A stretch of 64,000 nucleotides of DNA from Hahella sp. Lineage in GTDB: Bacteria; Pseudomonadota; Gammaproteobacteria; Pseudomonadales; Oleiphilaceae. Below are positions 34,089 to 43,336 of this stretch, piece by piece. Made by a program: the position numbers and the translations under genes. Where the stretch lies: contig JANQMN010000105.1 of the NCBI GenBank assembly GCA_028280065.1, positions 140,796 to 204,795 of the forward strand, read 5' to 3'. The notes beneath the pieces were generated by a model. The model made no database searches, was not told the DNA's origin, and saw nothing but the letters and a program-made list of their open reading frames with translations. Each line of letters starts with the position of its first letter. Within the stretch, counting starts at the first letter, position 1.

Positions 34089-34934
34089 TCACTTGGCCTG
34101 AGGAACGGGCAGGTGGATTTTGGTTCTACTGTCCATCTGTAACTTTTGCAAGGCTTCACCCCAGTGAAGAGCGATCAGCCGCTCCATCAGGCCGGACTGT
34201 TTTGCGTCGTTAAGCGCCTCTTCGATGATGGATTTGTAGTGGCCGAAGCTATGGCTCAGGTAGTACCGGAAGTCACGGTCATAGACCAATATCAGATGCG
34301 GTTCAATCGCCAAATAGGGGTGGGCTTTCGCTTCCTCAAGAATTTCGAAGATCCCTCGGGAAAAATAGTCTATTCCCCGGCCGCCGTCGGCAATTTTCTG
34401 GTACACGGTTTTCTGCCAAGCGCCCTTGCTAACCCGGTAAGGAAGACGATTGTGGTGCCATACTTCGATATCGAACCATCCCTCGCCAAAAACGCCGACC
34501 TTACCTGTCCTGCGGAATTGTTCGAGGTTCGTGACCTGTTTGTAAGCACCCTCCTGGCCCTGTGGAATCAAAAGAATCCGCTGTCCGATAAGTCCACCGG
34601 TGATGCCTACTTTAACAGGAACGTAGCGATTATCCCTGGCCGCGCTTTGCACCAGCCAAGTCAGTGTCAGTTCCCCTTGCTCCATCATATAGAGCATGCG
34701 CTTTTGCGGTAGATTACCGAGTACGTTTACGGCTACTTCGTGGCCTCTGTCGGCCAGGGATTGTTGCAAAAGATCGACAAAATACTGTTGTCCACCGGCG
34801 CGTACTAATCCGAGAGTGAGATCCATGCGCTCGGCGATAACCGGACTGGTTAGGCCAATCCCGCATAGAGTCAGCAGTAAATAGCCTGGAACTATCTTCC
34901 ACAAGGTTCTTTTGCCGATGGTCTTCGGAGACAT
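34089..34934 (-). CDS. Periplasmic solute-binding-like protein paired with a diguanylate cyclase
   Basis: A 281-residue protein with a signal peptide (IVPGYLLLTLCGIGLTSPVI, cleavage near AER). The body resembles a type II periplasmic binding fold: MDLTLGLVRAGGQQYFVDLL, then KRMLYMMEQGELTLTWLVQS, GVFGEGWFDIEVWHHNRLPY and a late YFSRGIFEILEEAKAHPYL. It has no partner ABC permease. It ends six bases before a membrane diguanylate cyclase gene. A ligand-sensing role feeding c-di-GMP signalling is inferred; the ligand is unknown. Confidence 0.8.
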   Translation of the reverse strand: MSPKTIGKRTLWKIVPGYLLLTLCGIGLTSPVIAERMDLTLGLVRAGGQQYFVDLLQQSLADRGHEVAVNVLGNLPQKRMLYMMEQGELTLTWLVQSAARDNRYVPVKVGITGGLIGQRILLIPQGQEGAYKQVTNLEQFRRTGKVGVFGEGWFDIEVWHHNRLPYRVSKGAWQKTVYQKIADGGRGIDYFSRGIFEILEEAKAHPYLAIEPHLILVYDRDFRYYLSHSFGHYKSIIEEALNDAKQSGLMERLIALHWGEALQKLQMDSRTKIHLPVPQAK

Positions 34935-35058
34935 GCGTGATTTACCGGGTTTTCCATATTCTAGAAGTATAGCAACCTACAGTAACCAGCATTGAAAATC
35001 TGAATCGAAGAATCCGGTAAATCTTCAAAATGGAATGCGCAGCTAGCGCCTATTGCCT

Positions 35059-36087
35059 TTAAAGATCAGGGAAATACTTTTTCATGGCAGCCTTTGGTGA
35101 ACGGTCCGAACGAAAAAGCCCCCAATTTTTTTCAGCGATGGCGTTGGGTTTGTCAGCGCCACCTTTCCATTTTTCATCGAACGCTTCGAAGTAGAAGGAT
35201 GCAATCCGGCTTTCCTTGAGCCACCGGTGATACTCTTCGAAGAAGATGGCCTGGGTGGCCTCGCCGGCTTCGGCGATTATCAATCGTTCGTCACCGTTGG
35301 TTTTTACTGAACTTGTGGTCCAGCCGGATTCGCCAAGGACGATTTGTTTGCCGGGGTACCTGGATTGGATGTCTTGATAGATTGCCGCTGTCCAAGGCAC
35401 TGCATTTTCCAAAGTTTGCGAGTTCCACATGGCATAGGCGTGCAGCACGATAAAATCCAGCCTGTCCGCAATCTGCCGACTATGCGGTTTGTTCCAGAAG
35501 TTGTAATCGTCCGCAAGGGTTACAGGTGCGTCGATGGCATTTTTCACCTTATTCACCCAGCCGAGATATTTGGGAATCTCTTTCTCGCCAAATTTATGCC
35601 AGGACCAATCGACAAATACCTCATTCCCTAAATTGACTGCCACCACAATATCCGGGTATTCATTGGCTAGGCGTATCACCTCCTCAATCTGCTCGTTATT
35701 CTCCGCTCCAGTTTGCTTACCTGACAACCAAGCACCCTGCATTACACGGACCGGCAGGTTGTACTTGCGAATCACCTTCAATACCTGCTCACTAGCGGGA
35801 TCGGCGCCATACATGCGGATCAGATGCCAGGAAATATCACCGGCAGACGTCAGAATAGTCAGGTCCTGTAGAATATCCTTTTCGCTGGAAACACTGCCGA
35901 TTTCCGGGCTTTCCCCGTCGCGATAGGAACCATAGGAAATTCCGAGACCGATCCACTTTCCGTCGATTTCAGGGTAAAACGCAGCTTGTTTTGAGTTGCT
36001 CATTGATTGTTCATCTCCGGCAGAAAAGACGACACTGGAAGCAGAAAGAATAATAAACAGAAGTCCGACGAGTGCAATATATCTCAT
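35059..36087 (-). CDS. GH17-family beta-1,3-glucanase/glucosyltransferase-like, secreted
   Basis: A ~342-residue glycoside hydrolase of family 17. ATG 36087 is chosen because it gives a signal peptide (MRYIALVGLLFIILSASSVV) and its ATG overlaps the TGA of the upstream esterase (ATGA). Clan GH-A features are WIGLGISYGSYRDGESPEIG at the N terminus, the acid/base in VVAVNLGNEVFVDWSW (about residue 155), and the nucleophile in KQIVLGESGWTTSS (about residue 255), then SFYFEAFDEKWKGGADKPNA. It would trim or remodel beta-1,3-glucan oligosaccharides, probably in the periplasm. It is the last gene of a long operon for glucan uptake. Confidence 0.87.
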   Translation of the reverse strand: MRYIALVGLLFIILSASSVVFSAGDEQSMSNSKQAAFYPEIDGKWIGLGISYGSYRDGESPEIGSVSSEKDILQDLTILTSAGDISWHLIRMYGADPASEQVLKVIRKYNLPVRVMQGAWLSGKQTGAENNEQIEEVIRLANEYPDIVVAVNLGNEVFVDWSWHKFGEKEIPKYLGWVNKVKNAIDAPVTLADDYNFWNKPHSRQIADRLDFIVLHAYAMWNSQTLENAVPWTAAIYQDIQSRYPGKQIVLGESGWTTSSVKTNGDERLIIAEAGEATQAIFFEEYHRWLKESRIASFYFEAFDEKWKGGADKPNAIAEKNWGLFRSDRSPKAAMKKYFPDL

Positions 36088-37019
36088 GTTCCGGCACCCT
36101 CTTTGTTTCGTTGGTGAGAGAGAAGCCATGTATAGATATCGTCGCCTGCATAGATCCGCCGCCAAGCATCGTGTTCCATGTCTTGATGGATGGTAAAACG
36201 CACGTTTTTGTGCCCCAGCGATTCCAAGCGGTTTAAGCCGGCATAGAAATGCTGTATCAAAACTGCGGAATCCCGGCCACCGGCAAACACCCAGACTGGA
36301 ATTTGGTGTTCCGCGATCGGTTTCATCAGATCGGGATGACCCCAGCCGACCACTGGTGCGATGGCGGCGAACTTTTGCGGATATTTACTCGCGAGAAACC
36401 AGGTGCCAAATCCCCCATAGCTGATTCCGGTAAGATATACCAGGTCAGAATCGGTGCGGTACTTGGCCAGTGCGCTGTCGAGAATGCCCATGATATCCTT
36501 TTCGACGAGATCCCAGCCATCGGGCAACACGCTTGGTGTGTTTCCCATATCCACTGCCGGCTTTCCGGTCATTTTCTCCTGAGTGGTGAACTCCTCCGGC
36601 CGGGAGGGGACGCCCTTAGGCAGCCGTTTTGGAACAGCCTCCAGCCGCCGGTTGTCGATATAATCGATGCCCAGTTTATCCTGATTGAACATATGCAGTT
36701 GTGGTGCAACCATGATAAAGGGTAAGTTGCGTTTCTGAATCCAAGCTTCATACAGCGGACCGTGATGCAGGATAAAGGGCAACTCAAGGTTGCCATCCCC
36801 ACGTTCTCCATTGCCGTGTAAAACCAGCATTACCGGCCATTTTTTCTGATCGTTTTCGGTATAACCCTGAGGCAAATACAGATAATAGTTTCTGGTTCTG
36901 TTATCGACGGAACTGGTGTACTCCTCCATAAGCAGTTTGTCGGTTAAGTTTTCGGCGGATGCCATAGAAAAAGCTCCAACTAATAAGCCGATTGCGAAAA
37001 GTGTTTTGAATAGTTTCAT
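36084..37019 (-). CDS. Secreted alpha/beta-hydrolase (CE1/PHB-depolymerase-like esterase)
   Basis: A ~311-residue exported hydrolase. ATG 37019 gives the signal peptide MKLFKTLFAIGLLVGAFSMA. The core has MLVLHGNGERGDGN (oxyanion region), nucleophile elbow TGISYGGFGTWFLASKYP (GxSxG, about residue 200), catalytic Asp in FAGGRDSAVLIQHF, and His in HQDMEHDAWRRIY. It resembles CAZyme-associated esterases and predicted phospholipase/carboxylesterases. A role in removing acyl groups from polysaccharide is inferred from its place between the MalK-like ATPase and the GH17 gene. The GH17 start overlaps its stop. Confidence 0.85.
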   Translation of the reverse strand: MKLFKTLFAIGLLVGAFSMASAENLTDKLLMEEYTSSVDNRTRNYYLYLPQGYTENDQKKWPVMLVLHGNGERGDGNLELPFILHHGPLYEAWIQKRNLPFIMVAPQLHMFNQDKLGIDYIDNRRLEAVPKRLPKGVPSRPEEFTTQEKMTGKPAVDMGNTPSVLPDGWDLVEKDIMGILDSALAKYRTDSDLVYLTGISYGGFGTWFLASKYPQKFAAIAPVVGWGHPDLMKPIAEHQIPVWVFAGGRDSAVLIQHFYAGLNRLESLGHKNVRFTIHQDMEHDAWRRIYAGDDIYTWLLSHQRNKEGAGT

Positions 37020-37040
37020 TCTAGCGCCTATTGCCAAGGT

Positions 37041-38117
37041 CTAAATCCGCATCTCCGACTGCTTATCGAAACAATGCGCCTTGATCGGATCAAAGCCAAT
37101 CTGAATTTCTTCTGTTTCGAACAGCTCGTCTTCAAACTGGGTTTTGATTGAAAAAGGCTTTCCGAAAATCTCAGTCCAGACCACCGATTCGCTTCCCATT
37201 GGTTCGACAATATCAACCCTGGTGGTCAGTTTTACCGGCATCGATTCGGCGGCTTCGCCAATAACAATATTCTCCGGTCTGATGCCGAAAGTAACGGCCC
37301 TGCTTTTGCCTTCCGGTTCCAGGAACGAATAGCGGGAAATGTCGATGTCCCGGCCGTTAACGTTTAAATTAGCCCCTTCCAACACTCCAGGGACGAAGTT
37401 CATGGTGGGCGAACCGATAAAACCTGCCACAAACAAGTTTACCGGCTTGTGGTAGATCTCATGAGGTGTACTTAACTGTTGTATCATGCCGTTTTTCATG
37501 ATGGCGATGCGGTCTGCCAAGGTCAGTGCTTCCACCTGATCGTGGGTAACGTAAATCATGGTGTTTTTGAGCTTTTGGTGCAGGCGCTTTATTTCAATCC
37601 TGAGATCTGCTCTGAGCTTGGCGTCTAGATTCGACAGCGGCTCGTCGAACAGGAATACGTCGACATCCCTTACCAAGGCCCGGCCGATCGCCACCCGTTG
37701 CCGCTGACCGCCGGAAAGTTCCGCGGGCTTGCGTTTCAATAGCGGCTCGATCTGGAGAATTTCAGCGGTCCGCTGAACCCGCTCCGAGATTTGCTTCTTT
37801 GCAATGCCTGCAACCCGCAAACCGAATGAAAGGTTCTTTTCCACCGACATTTGCGGATACAGGGCGTAAGACTGGAAGACCATGCCGATGCCACGATCCT
37901 TGGGTTCCTCCCAGGTGACATTGCGGCCGTTAATCCAAATCTGCCCGGCACTGATATCAAGCAGGCCCGCGATACAGTTAAGCAAAGTCGATTTGCCGCA
38001 ACCTGAGGACCCCAGAAGCACCAGAAATTCACCTTCCTTGATATCGAGGTTCAGTTTTTTCAGAACGTGGATATCGAGATATTTCAAATCTAAATCTTTA
38101 ACGGAAACGCTGAGCAT
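37041..38117 (-). CDS. Sugar ABC transporter ATPase (MalK/UgpC type)
   Basis: A 358-residue ATPase powering import of oligosaccharides. Walker A is LLGSSGCGKSTLLNCIAGL, the Q-loop VFQSYALYPQMSVEKN, the signature LSGGQRQRVAIGRALV, Walker B VFLFDEPLSNLDAKLR and the H-loop IYVTHDQVEALTLADR. The C-terminal TOBE/OB region is present (GIRPENIVIGEAAE), as in MalK, allowing regulation. It follows the two permease genes with a five-base gap. Confidence 0.93.
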   Translation of the reverse strand: MLSVSVKDLDLKYLDIHVLKKLNLDIKEGEFLVLLGSSGCGKSTLLNCIAGLLDISAGQIWINGRNVTWEEPKDRGIGMVFQSYALYPQMSVEKNLSFGLRVAGIAKKQISERVQRTAEILQIEPLLKRKPAELSGGQRQRVAIGRALVRDVDVFLFDEPLSNLDAKLRADLRIEIKRLHQKLKNTMIYVTHDQVEALTLADRIAIMKNGMIQQLSTPHEIYHKPVNLFVAGFIGSPTMNFVPGVLEGANLNVNGRDIDISRYSFLEPEGKSRAVTFGIRPENIVIGEAAESMPVKLTTRVDIVEPMGSESVVWTEIFGKPFSIKTQFEDELFETEEIQIGFDPIKAHCFDKQSEMRI

Positions 38118-38122
38118 TGTCT

Positions 38123-39046
38123 TTATCCTTTTACCGCGCCGGCAGCGATACCGCGCACAAAATATTTACCTGACGCCAGATACACCACCAGGGGCACCAA
38201 CGCGGTGAGAATGGTTGCGGCCATATTGACGTTGTATTCCCGAACACCGAAGGTGGTGGTCACAATGTTGTTTAGCTGTACCGTCATCGGCAGGTTCTCG
38301 CGGCCGGCGAAAATGAGTCCCAACAAAAAGTCGTTCCAAATTCCCGTGGTTTGCAGAATGACGGCGACAATGGTGATGGGTATGGCCATGGGCATCATGA
38401 TTTGGAAGAAGATTTGCCAAAATCCAGCGCCGTCTACCCGGGCTGCTTTAAAAAGCTCTTCGGGTAGGGAACTGAAATAGTTGCGGAACAGCAGGGTCAT
38501 GATGGGCATGCCAAAAGCCGTATGAATAAACACGATACCTGGCAAGGTGCCATACATGCCCATTTCCCGGGTGAAGATGATCAACGGGAATATCACCACC
38601 TGGAAAGGCACAAAAGCGCCAAACAGTAAAAGTCCGAAAATCAAATTCGCCCCTCTGGAACGCCAGAAGGAGAGCGCATAACCGTTTATCGAACCGATGA
38701 CGATGGAAACCATCACGCTGGGCACAGTGATTTTGATAGAGTTCCAGAAACCTTCTTTTATGCCGTTGCACTGTACTCCTGTGCAGGCTTCCGCCCAGGC
38801 TTTTAGCCATGCCGCCACGGTAGGATCGTTAGGCAGTGCAAATAGTTCACCCAAGCGAATTTCCGGCATGCCTTTGAGCGATGTGATTACCATCACATAG
38901 AGTGGAATACAGAAAAACAAGGCGGCGACAATTAGAAATCCATAAACCCCCATCCGTGCCGGCGAGGTTTTTATCGGTCGCGGCCCCCAGGGATTATCGA
39001 GTCCCATAGAGCGCTTGAGCAGACTGGTTTGAGGCTTTGAACCCAT
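38123..39046 (-). CDS. Sugar ABC transporter permease (MalG type)
   Basis: A 307-residue inner-membrane permease with six predicted membrane segments, beginning with VYGFLIVAALFFCIPLYVMV. The EAA loop that contacts the ATPase is LPEELFKAARVDGAGFWQIF (about residue 205). The C terminus has YVNMAATILTALVPLVVYLA-like hydrophobic helices and ends in VRGIAAGAVKG, the standard MalG-type tail. It belongs to the operon for glucan-derived sugars, three bases after MalF and five before MalK. Confidence 0.92.
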   Translation of the reverse strand: MGSKPQTSLLKRSMGLDNPWGPRPIKTSPARMGVYGFLIVAALFFCIPLYVMVITSLKGMPEIRLGELFALPNDPTVAAWLKAWAEACTGVQCNGIKEGFWNSIKITVPSVMVSIVIGSINGYALSFWRSRGANLIFGLLLFGAFVPFQVVIFPLIIFTREMGMYGTLPGIVFIHTAFGMPIMTLLFRNYFSSLPEELFKAARVDGAGFWQIFFQIMMPMAIPITIVAVILQTTGIWNDFLLGLIFAGRENLPMTVQLNNIVTTTFGVREYNVNMAATILTALVPLVVYLASGKYFVRGIAAGAVKG

Positions 39047-39049
39047 GGT

Positions 39050-40027
39050 TTAGCTCCTTTTTCTCGGGCTGACATATTCCCGGTATATCCATGGTCCGAT
39101 AACCGCAAGAACCGGCAACAGCATCATCGTCGCGGCAGCCATTCCAAGTCCCACATTATTGCGCACCGTGATATGATCGATGACAAACTTGGCGGGCATT
39201 TCCGTGGCGATGCCCGGACCACCGCCGGTCTGCGCAACGATTAGATCGTAAACCCGAACCACGCCGACGGCTAACAGCACCAGTGAGGTGACGATGACAG
39301 GCCGCATCATCGGAAGAATGATGAACAGATAGGTACGCCAGGTGGATATTCCATCGACTCTGGACGCTTTCCAGATGTCCATATCGATGCCTCGCAAACC
39401 CGCCAGCATAAGCACCATGACCAGGCCGGACGCCTGCCAGACAGCGGCCACCAGAACGCCGTATATGGCAATCTCCGGATCAACCAGTGGGGCGAACTCA
39501 AAGCCTGCCCAACCTAGTTTCTGGATGACATTTTGGATACCCAGAGAGGGTTCCATCATCCATTGCCAGACCAGACCTGTGACCACCAGCGACATGGCGT
39601 ATGGATAGAGGAACAGGGTTCTGAAGCCGCTCTCAAACCGAACTTTCTGGTCGAGAAAAACGGCCATGACGAAGCCGGAGACCAGACAGATAACGACAAA
39701 CAACACCCCGTAGATAAACATGTTCTCGACGGAAACCAGCCATCTTTCGGTGTTCCAGAGCCTTTCGTACTGATCCAGCCCAATCCAGTTAAACCGTGGA
39801 AACGACCGGGATTTTGTAAAGGAAAGCAGTATTGAATAACCGACGCAGATAACAAACAGGCCGACCGCGACCAGCATCATTGGCATACTGGCAATCAATG
39901 CGCTGAAGCTTATGCGTTTGCGCTTTCTACCTGGTTTTTTTTCAGCGGACTCTACAGTTTTTCCGACTTCCGAATTTAACTCGGAGTCATTAATTTGAGC
40001 GCCTTTTTCTTCCACCTTATACTCCAT
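39050..40027 (-). CDS. Sugar ABC transporter permease (MalF type)
   Basis: A 325-residue permease. A charged cytoplasmic N terminus (about 40 residues) precedes SALIASMPMMLVAVGLFVIC, and six to seven membrane segments are visible. The EAA motif is LRGIDMDIWKASRVDGISTW (about residue 215). Its size and pairing match MalF/UgpA-like subunits that form the channel with MalG. It is separated from the upstream binding-protein gene by 134 bases containing a strong hairpin, unlike the tight spacing of the rest of the operon. Confidence 0.92.
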   Translation of the reverse strand: MEYKVEEKGAQINDSELNSEVGKTVESAEKKPGRKRKRISFSALIASMPMMLVAVGLFVICVGYSILLSFTKSRSFPRFNWIGLDQYERLWNTERWLVSVENMFIYGVLFVVICLVSGFVMAVFLDQKVRFESGFRTLFLYPYAMSLVVTGLVWQWMMEPSLGIQNVIQKLGWAGFEFAPLVDPEIAIYGVLVAAVWQASGLVMVLMLAGLRGIDMDIWKASRVDGISTWRTYLFIILPMMRPVIVTSLVLLAVGVVRVYDLIVAQTGGGPGIATEMPAKFVIDHITVRNNVGLGMAAATMMLLPVLAVIGPWIYREYVSPRKRS

Positions 40028-40111
40028 GGATCAGACATGAGAGCGGCTCATTCCCACAACTGTTTCATCTCTGTCCTGAGAAGAAATGAATCGGAGCCAA
40101 CTCACCACCAG

Positions 40112-40142
40112 TTGCCTAATGTCTCTTAACGACATTAGGCAA
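40112..40142 (-). promoter_or_regulatory. Perfect hairpin between binding-protein and MalF genes
   Basis: TTGCCTAATGTC (40112-40123) and GACATTAGGCAA (40131-40142) are perfect 12-base arms with a seven-base loop, 20 bases past the binding-protein stop. No T-tract follows on the minus strand, so it is not an intrinsic terminator. In the E. coli mal operon, palindromes between malE and malF protect the malE mRNA and raise binding-protein levels; the same job is inferred here. Confidence 0.6.
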
Positions 40143-40161
40143 TATCAAATTGAAGGGAGTC

Positions 40162-41409
40162 TTAATCCGCATACTTTAGAATGGAAACAAACTGTTTCTG
40201 GGCGTTTTCCGGGGACATGGCCGGTGTGTTCCAGAAGGTGGAAACCAAATCCTGGATTTGTCCGTCGGCATCGGGAGTTAAGTAGGTATTGGCGGGCTTA
40301 ATCACCGAATCTTCGTCTTTCAACAAGGCCAGCCCTTTTTTCATACAGGCATCGGCCAGGGAGACGTCGACATCGTCGCGAACCGGGAGAGAACCCTTGG
40401 CATTATTGAATTTCGCTTGGACTTGTTGATTCAACATCATGGATGCCATCTTCAGTTGCGCTTTCTCGACAGCAGGATCTTCCTGCTTGGGAAAGATAAA
40501 GGCATCACCACCAATGGTGAGGAAAGGTCGAAGCGAGGGACCCGGGATGCAGCCGTAGTCTTGTTCGGCAACTTGACCGGCGGCAGCAAACTCGCCACGG
40601 GCCCAATCTCCCATCACCTGGGCGGCAGCCTTGCCGGTAATGACCATGTTGGTGGCATCGTTCCAGTTTCGGCCCGGTGCGCCCCCATCAATGTGTTGCC
40701 GAAGCGCGCCAAAGGTCTTGAACACCTCCAGCATTTTGCTGCCGGAAGCTAGGTTTAGGTCGCGGTCCTTCCAGATTTTTTGCCAGAACGGTTTATCGGT
40801 TATCCCGATCATAATCACATCAAAGGTAAGACGTTCCTGCCATCCCTGACCACCCAGTGCAAGGGGGATAAAACCTGCATCACGGATTTTAGGGGCGACT
40901 TTCAGAAAATCTTCCCAGGTTTCGGGTTCGGCTACGCCTGCTTTCTTAAACACGTCTTTGTTGGTCCAAATCCACTGGCTGGAGTGAATATTGACCGGCA
41001 CGCAATACACTCCGCCATCCTTGACACAGGGAGCCAGCAAATTACCGGGCCGGACGAAGTCTTTCCAGCCTTCTTTCTCTGCGATAGGACTGAGATCAAG
41101 CAGAAGTTCCTCTTCAATCAACTCTTCAAACTGACGGGATAGATTGAATTGCGCTGCTGCCGGAGCATCGCCCCCCAAGATGCGCTGCATGGTGACTGAG
41201 CGGGCGTTTTCGCCTCCCGCGATCGCGGTATCCGCCCATTTGTCAGCACCGAGTTTGTCGAACTCGTTAGCAAAAACAGTGACGGCTTTCTGTTCGCCTC
41301 CGGAAGTCCACCAATGAATAACCTCTACTTCCGCAGCTTGACTGACAGAAGTGGCCAAAGCGGCACTAACCGCCAGGGTTATTAGCTGTTTCCCCGTGGT
41401 TTTTTTCAT
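40162..41409 (-). CDS. Sugar ABC transporter periplasmic binding protein (GtsA-like)
   Basis: A ~415-residue family 1 solute-binding protein. ATG 41409 starts the signal peptide MKKTTGKQLITLAVSAALAT, with cleavage near SQAAEVEV; an earlier ATG at 41436 is less likely. The mature N terminus VEVIHWWTSGGEQKAVTVFA and the QFNLSRQFEELIEEELLLDL segment resemble glucose/glucoside binding proteins of the GtsA group. GGDAFIFPKQEDPAVEKAQ is a typical hinge region. The ligand is predicted to be glucose or a short beta-glucan, from context. Confidence 0.9.
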   Translation of the reverse strand: MKKTTGKQLITLAVSAALATSVSQAAEVEVIHWWTSGGEQKAVTVFANEFDKLGADKWADTAIAGGENARSVTMQRILGGDAPAAAQFNLSRQFEELIEEELLLDLSPIAEKEGWKDFVRPGNLLAPCVKDGGVYCVPVNIHSSQWIWTNKDVFKKAGVAEPETWEDFLKVAPKIRDAGFIPLALGGQGWQERLTFDVIMIGITDKPFWQKIWKDRDLNLASGSKMLEVFKTFGALRQHIDGGAPGRNWNDATNMVITGKAAAQVMGDWARGEFAAAGQVAEQDYGCIPGPSLRPFLTIGGDAFIFPKQEDPAVEKAQLKMASMMLNQQVQAKFNNAKGSLPVRDDVDVSLADACMKKGLALLKDEDSVIKPANTYLTPDADGQIQDLVSTFWNTPAMSPENAQKQFVSILKYAD

Positions 41410-41439
41410 TTTATTTTCATCCTCTAGGTTCTTCAATGC

Positions 41440-42711
41440 TTAAAGACTGACGCGGTTATTTTTCGCTTTAACTTTGATATAGGACTCCCAACTGGCGGCG
41501 GTTTTCGCGACTTTGGGGAACTCCTTGGCCTTCTGGACCTGGGCATAGGCGTCTTTGAACTTCTCCTGGTAGAAATAGGCTTCGGTCAGCGACATATAGA
41601 CGCTTCCCTGATCTTTAATGCCTAATTCAAGCGCTTTGTTGAGTGCCTGGATTGCGGCGGGGTAGCTTTTCATTTCCAACAGTAAAACTCCTTGCCGGCG
41701 ATAATATGTTGGATCATTGGAAAGTTTTGCGGCTTCGCCATAATAATTGGCAGATTTCTCGATCTCTTTCGCGCTGTGGTAGACGTTAGCGAGTAGAGAG
41801 AGGTTGCTAGCGGTGCGCTCTAACAACCCGTTGCCGATATATTCTTCAAGCAGCTTTGCCGCTTTGTAAGGAACATTGTTAGTCGCATAGAGTTGCGCGA
41901 GAGTTTTGATTTCACTGGCCTTTTTCAGGTAACCCTGCTTATGGGCGAGTTCCATGGTTTGTAGCGCCTTCTTATATTGCTCGTTGATCATGTAAAAGCT
42001 TCCTAACTGAGTCCACCAGCGTTTTTCTTCAGCGAATAGCCGCACGAGAGACTCCAGAACTCCGATGGCCTCCGGGTATTTTTTGCGATCGTAATAGGAC
42101 GATAGTTTTAGAATATAGGGATTCTGATTTGGCTTGTTGTACAGGTGGATTGCCCGATCCGCAGGTGCCAGTAACTCTTCCAGTTTATTAAGTTCGTAAA
42201 GAGCCTGGGCAATTCGAACATATACATCAGCGCTTTCTGTGCAGGATAATTTCATCCATGCGCGATAGTTATCGACGGCTTGCTGGTACTGCTTTTCCTG
42301 CATCTGCAGGTCGGCCAACAGGCGCATTGCTCCTGTTTGCTCGGTATGGTTAAGGATTCCTGGTTTCAGGGATCTCTCCAGATATTGCATGGCCTGCTTG
42401 GTTTTTCCCTCTTTAGCAGCTAACAGATAACCAATGAATCGATCAACATAGGCTTTGTCGAATTTGTGACTAGGATCCATATCCATTAGCGTAGATAGCG
42501 CTGCATCAACGCGATCATTCGAATAGTCTTCGAAGGCGGCGGCAACTTTTTTGCCGGTTCGCTCGCCTACAACCCGACTCTTCTGCGTACCCAGTTGATC
42601 CAGACACTGTTGGTCCTTTAATTCTCCCTCGGCAGAATAAGAAGCCAGCGGTATTGCAGATAAACTGGTTGCCAATAGGAGGCAGCCAAATTGCTTGATG
42701 ATTTGTTTCAC
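41440..42711 (-). CDS. TPR-repeat periplasmic protein of the TonB cassette
   Basis: A 423-residue protein with a signal peptide (CLLLATSLSAIPLASYSAEG) and many tetratricopeptide-like helical pairs, e.g. AMQYLERSLKPGILNHTEQT, QAVDNYRAWMKLS, AIQALNKALELGIKDQGSVY and AYFYQEKFKDAYAQVQKAKE. Such TPR proteins accompany the DUF3450-ExbB-ExbB-ExbD-TonB set in marine gammaproteobacteria, where they support TonB-dependent transport. It sits between tonB and the sugar binding protein gene and so links the two transport systems in one transcript. Confidence 0.87.
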   Translation of the reverse strand: MKQIIKQFGCLLLATSLSAIPLASYSAEGELKDQQCLDQLGTQKSRVVGERTGKKVAAAFEDYSNDRVDAALSTLMDMDPSHKFDKAYVDRFIGYLLAAKEGKTKQAMQYLERSLKPGILNHTEQTGAMRLLADLQMQEKQYQQAVDNYRAWMKLSCTESADVYVRIAQALYELNKLEELLAPADRAIHLYNKPNQNPYILKLSSYYDRKKYPEAIGVLESLVRLFAEEKRWWTQLGSFYMINEQYKKALQTMELAHKQGYLKKASEIKTLAQLYATNNVPYKAAKLLEEYIGNGLLERTASNLSLLANVYHSAKEIEKSANYYGEAAKLSNDPTYYRRQGVLLLEMKSYPAAIQALNKALELGIKDQGSVYMSLTEAYFYQEKFKDAYAQVQKAKEFPKVAKTAASWESYIKVKAKNNRVSL

Positions 42712-42720
42712 AATGCCTCC

Positions 42721-43332
42721 TTAGCCCTTTTTCAATTCAAACTTTAATTTGACCGACATGTTCGGTTGCTTAACAGCTTTGCCGTCAACTACTTTGGGTT
42801 TGTACTTCCACTTTTTAAGAGCGTTTTTAGCGGCTTTGTCGAACATCCGTCGGGGTTCTGCCGCGATAATTTTAATGTCCGTTACCCCACCAACTTCATC
42901 GATGGTAAAGGACAGTTCTACCCAACCTTCCCGTCCTTCTCGTTCGGCTTTAAGTGGATATTTGGGCTCAATTCGGACAATTGGCGTGGCCTCTGCGTCC
43001 TGAACTGCCAGGCTAGGGGCCGCCAGACCAAGCGCACTGTTCGATAATGTGACCTGTGGCATGTTGAAGCTCACCGCTCCAGCAGCCATTTGCTGTGGCT
43101 CAGGCTCTGCTTGCGCAGGTTTTGGTGGCTGCGCAGGAGGCGGTGGAGGCGGCGGAACCCGCCGCCTTGTGTCTACTTTGCTTGCCGGTGGTGCGCTGAC
43201 GATATCGATAACGACATTCTCCCGGTCTTCGGTATTTCGCTGGGCACCTCCTGAGATCAGGTGATGCATGAAGACGAATAAGCCGAAGGTAATGGCAGCA
43301 CTGGCAATGAATGCGATGATTGCCTTTAGCAT
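42721..43332 (-). CDS. TonB-family energy transducer
   Basis: A 203-residue TonB. An N-terminal anchor helix (LKAIIAFIASAAITFGLFVF) is followed by a periplasmic Pro-rich spacer with RRVPPPPPPPAQPPKPAQ. The C-terminal TonB domain has VRIEPKYPLKAEREGREGWV, LSFTIDEVGGVTDIKIIAAE and ALKKWKYKPKVVDGK. It couples the proton gradient, through ExbB-ExbD, to outer-membrane receptors. It is shorter than E. coli TonB and of the type found in these multi-gene cassettes. Confidence 0.93.
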   Translation of the reverse strand: MLKAIIAFIASAAITFGLFVFMHHLISGGAQRNTEDRENVVIDIVSAPPASKVDTRRRVPPPPPPPAQPPKPAQAEPEPQQMAAGAVSFNMPQVTLSNSALGLAAPSLAVQDAEATPIVRIEPKYPLKAEREGREGWVELSFTIDEVGGVTDIKIIAAEPRRMFDKAAKNALKKWKYKPKVVDGKAVKQPNMSVKLKFELKKG

Positions 43333-43336
43333 AGCG

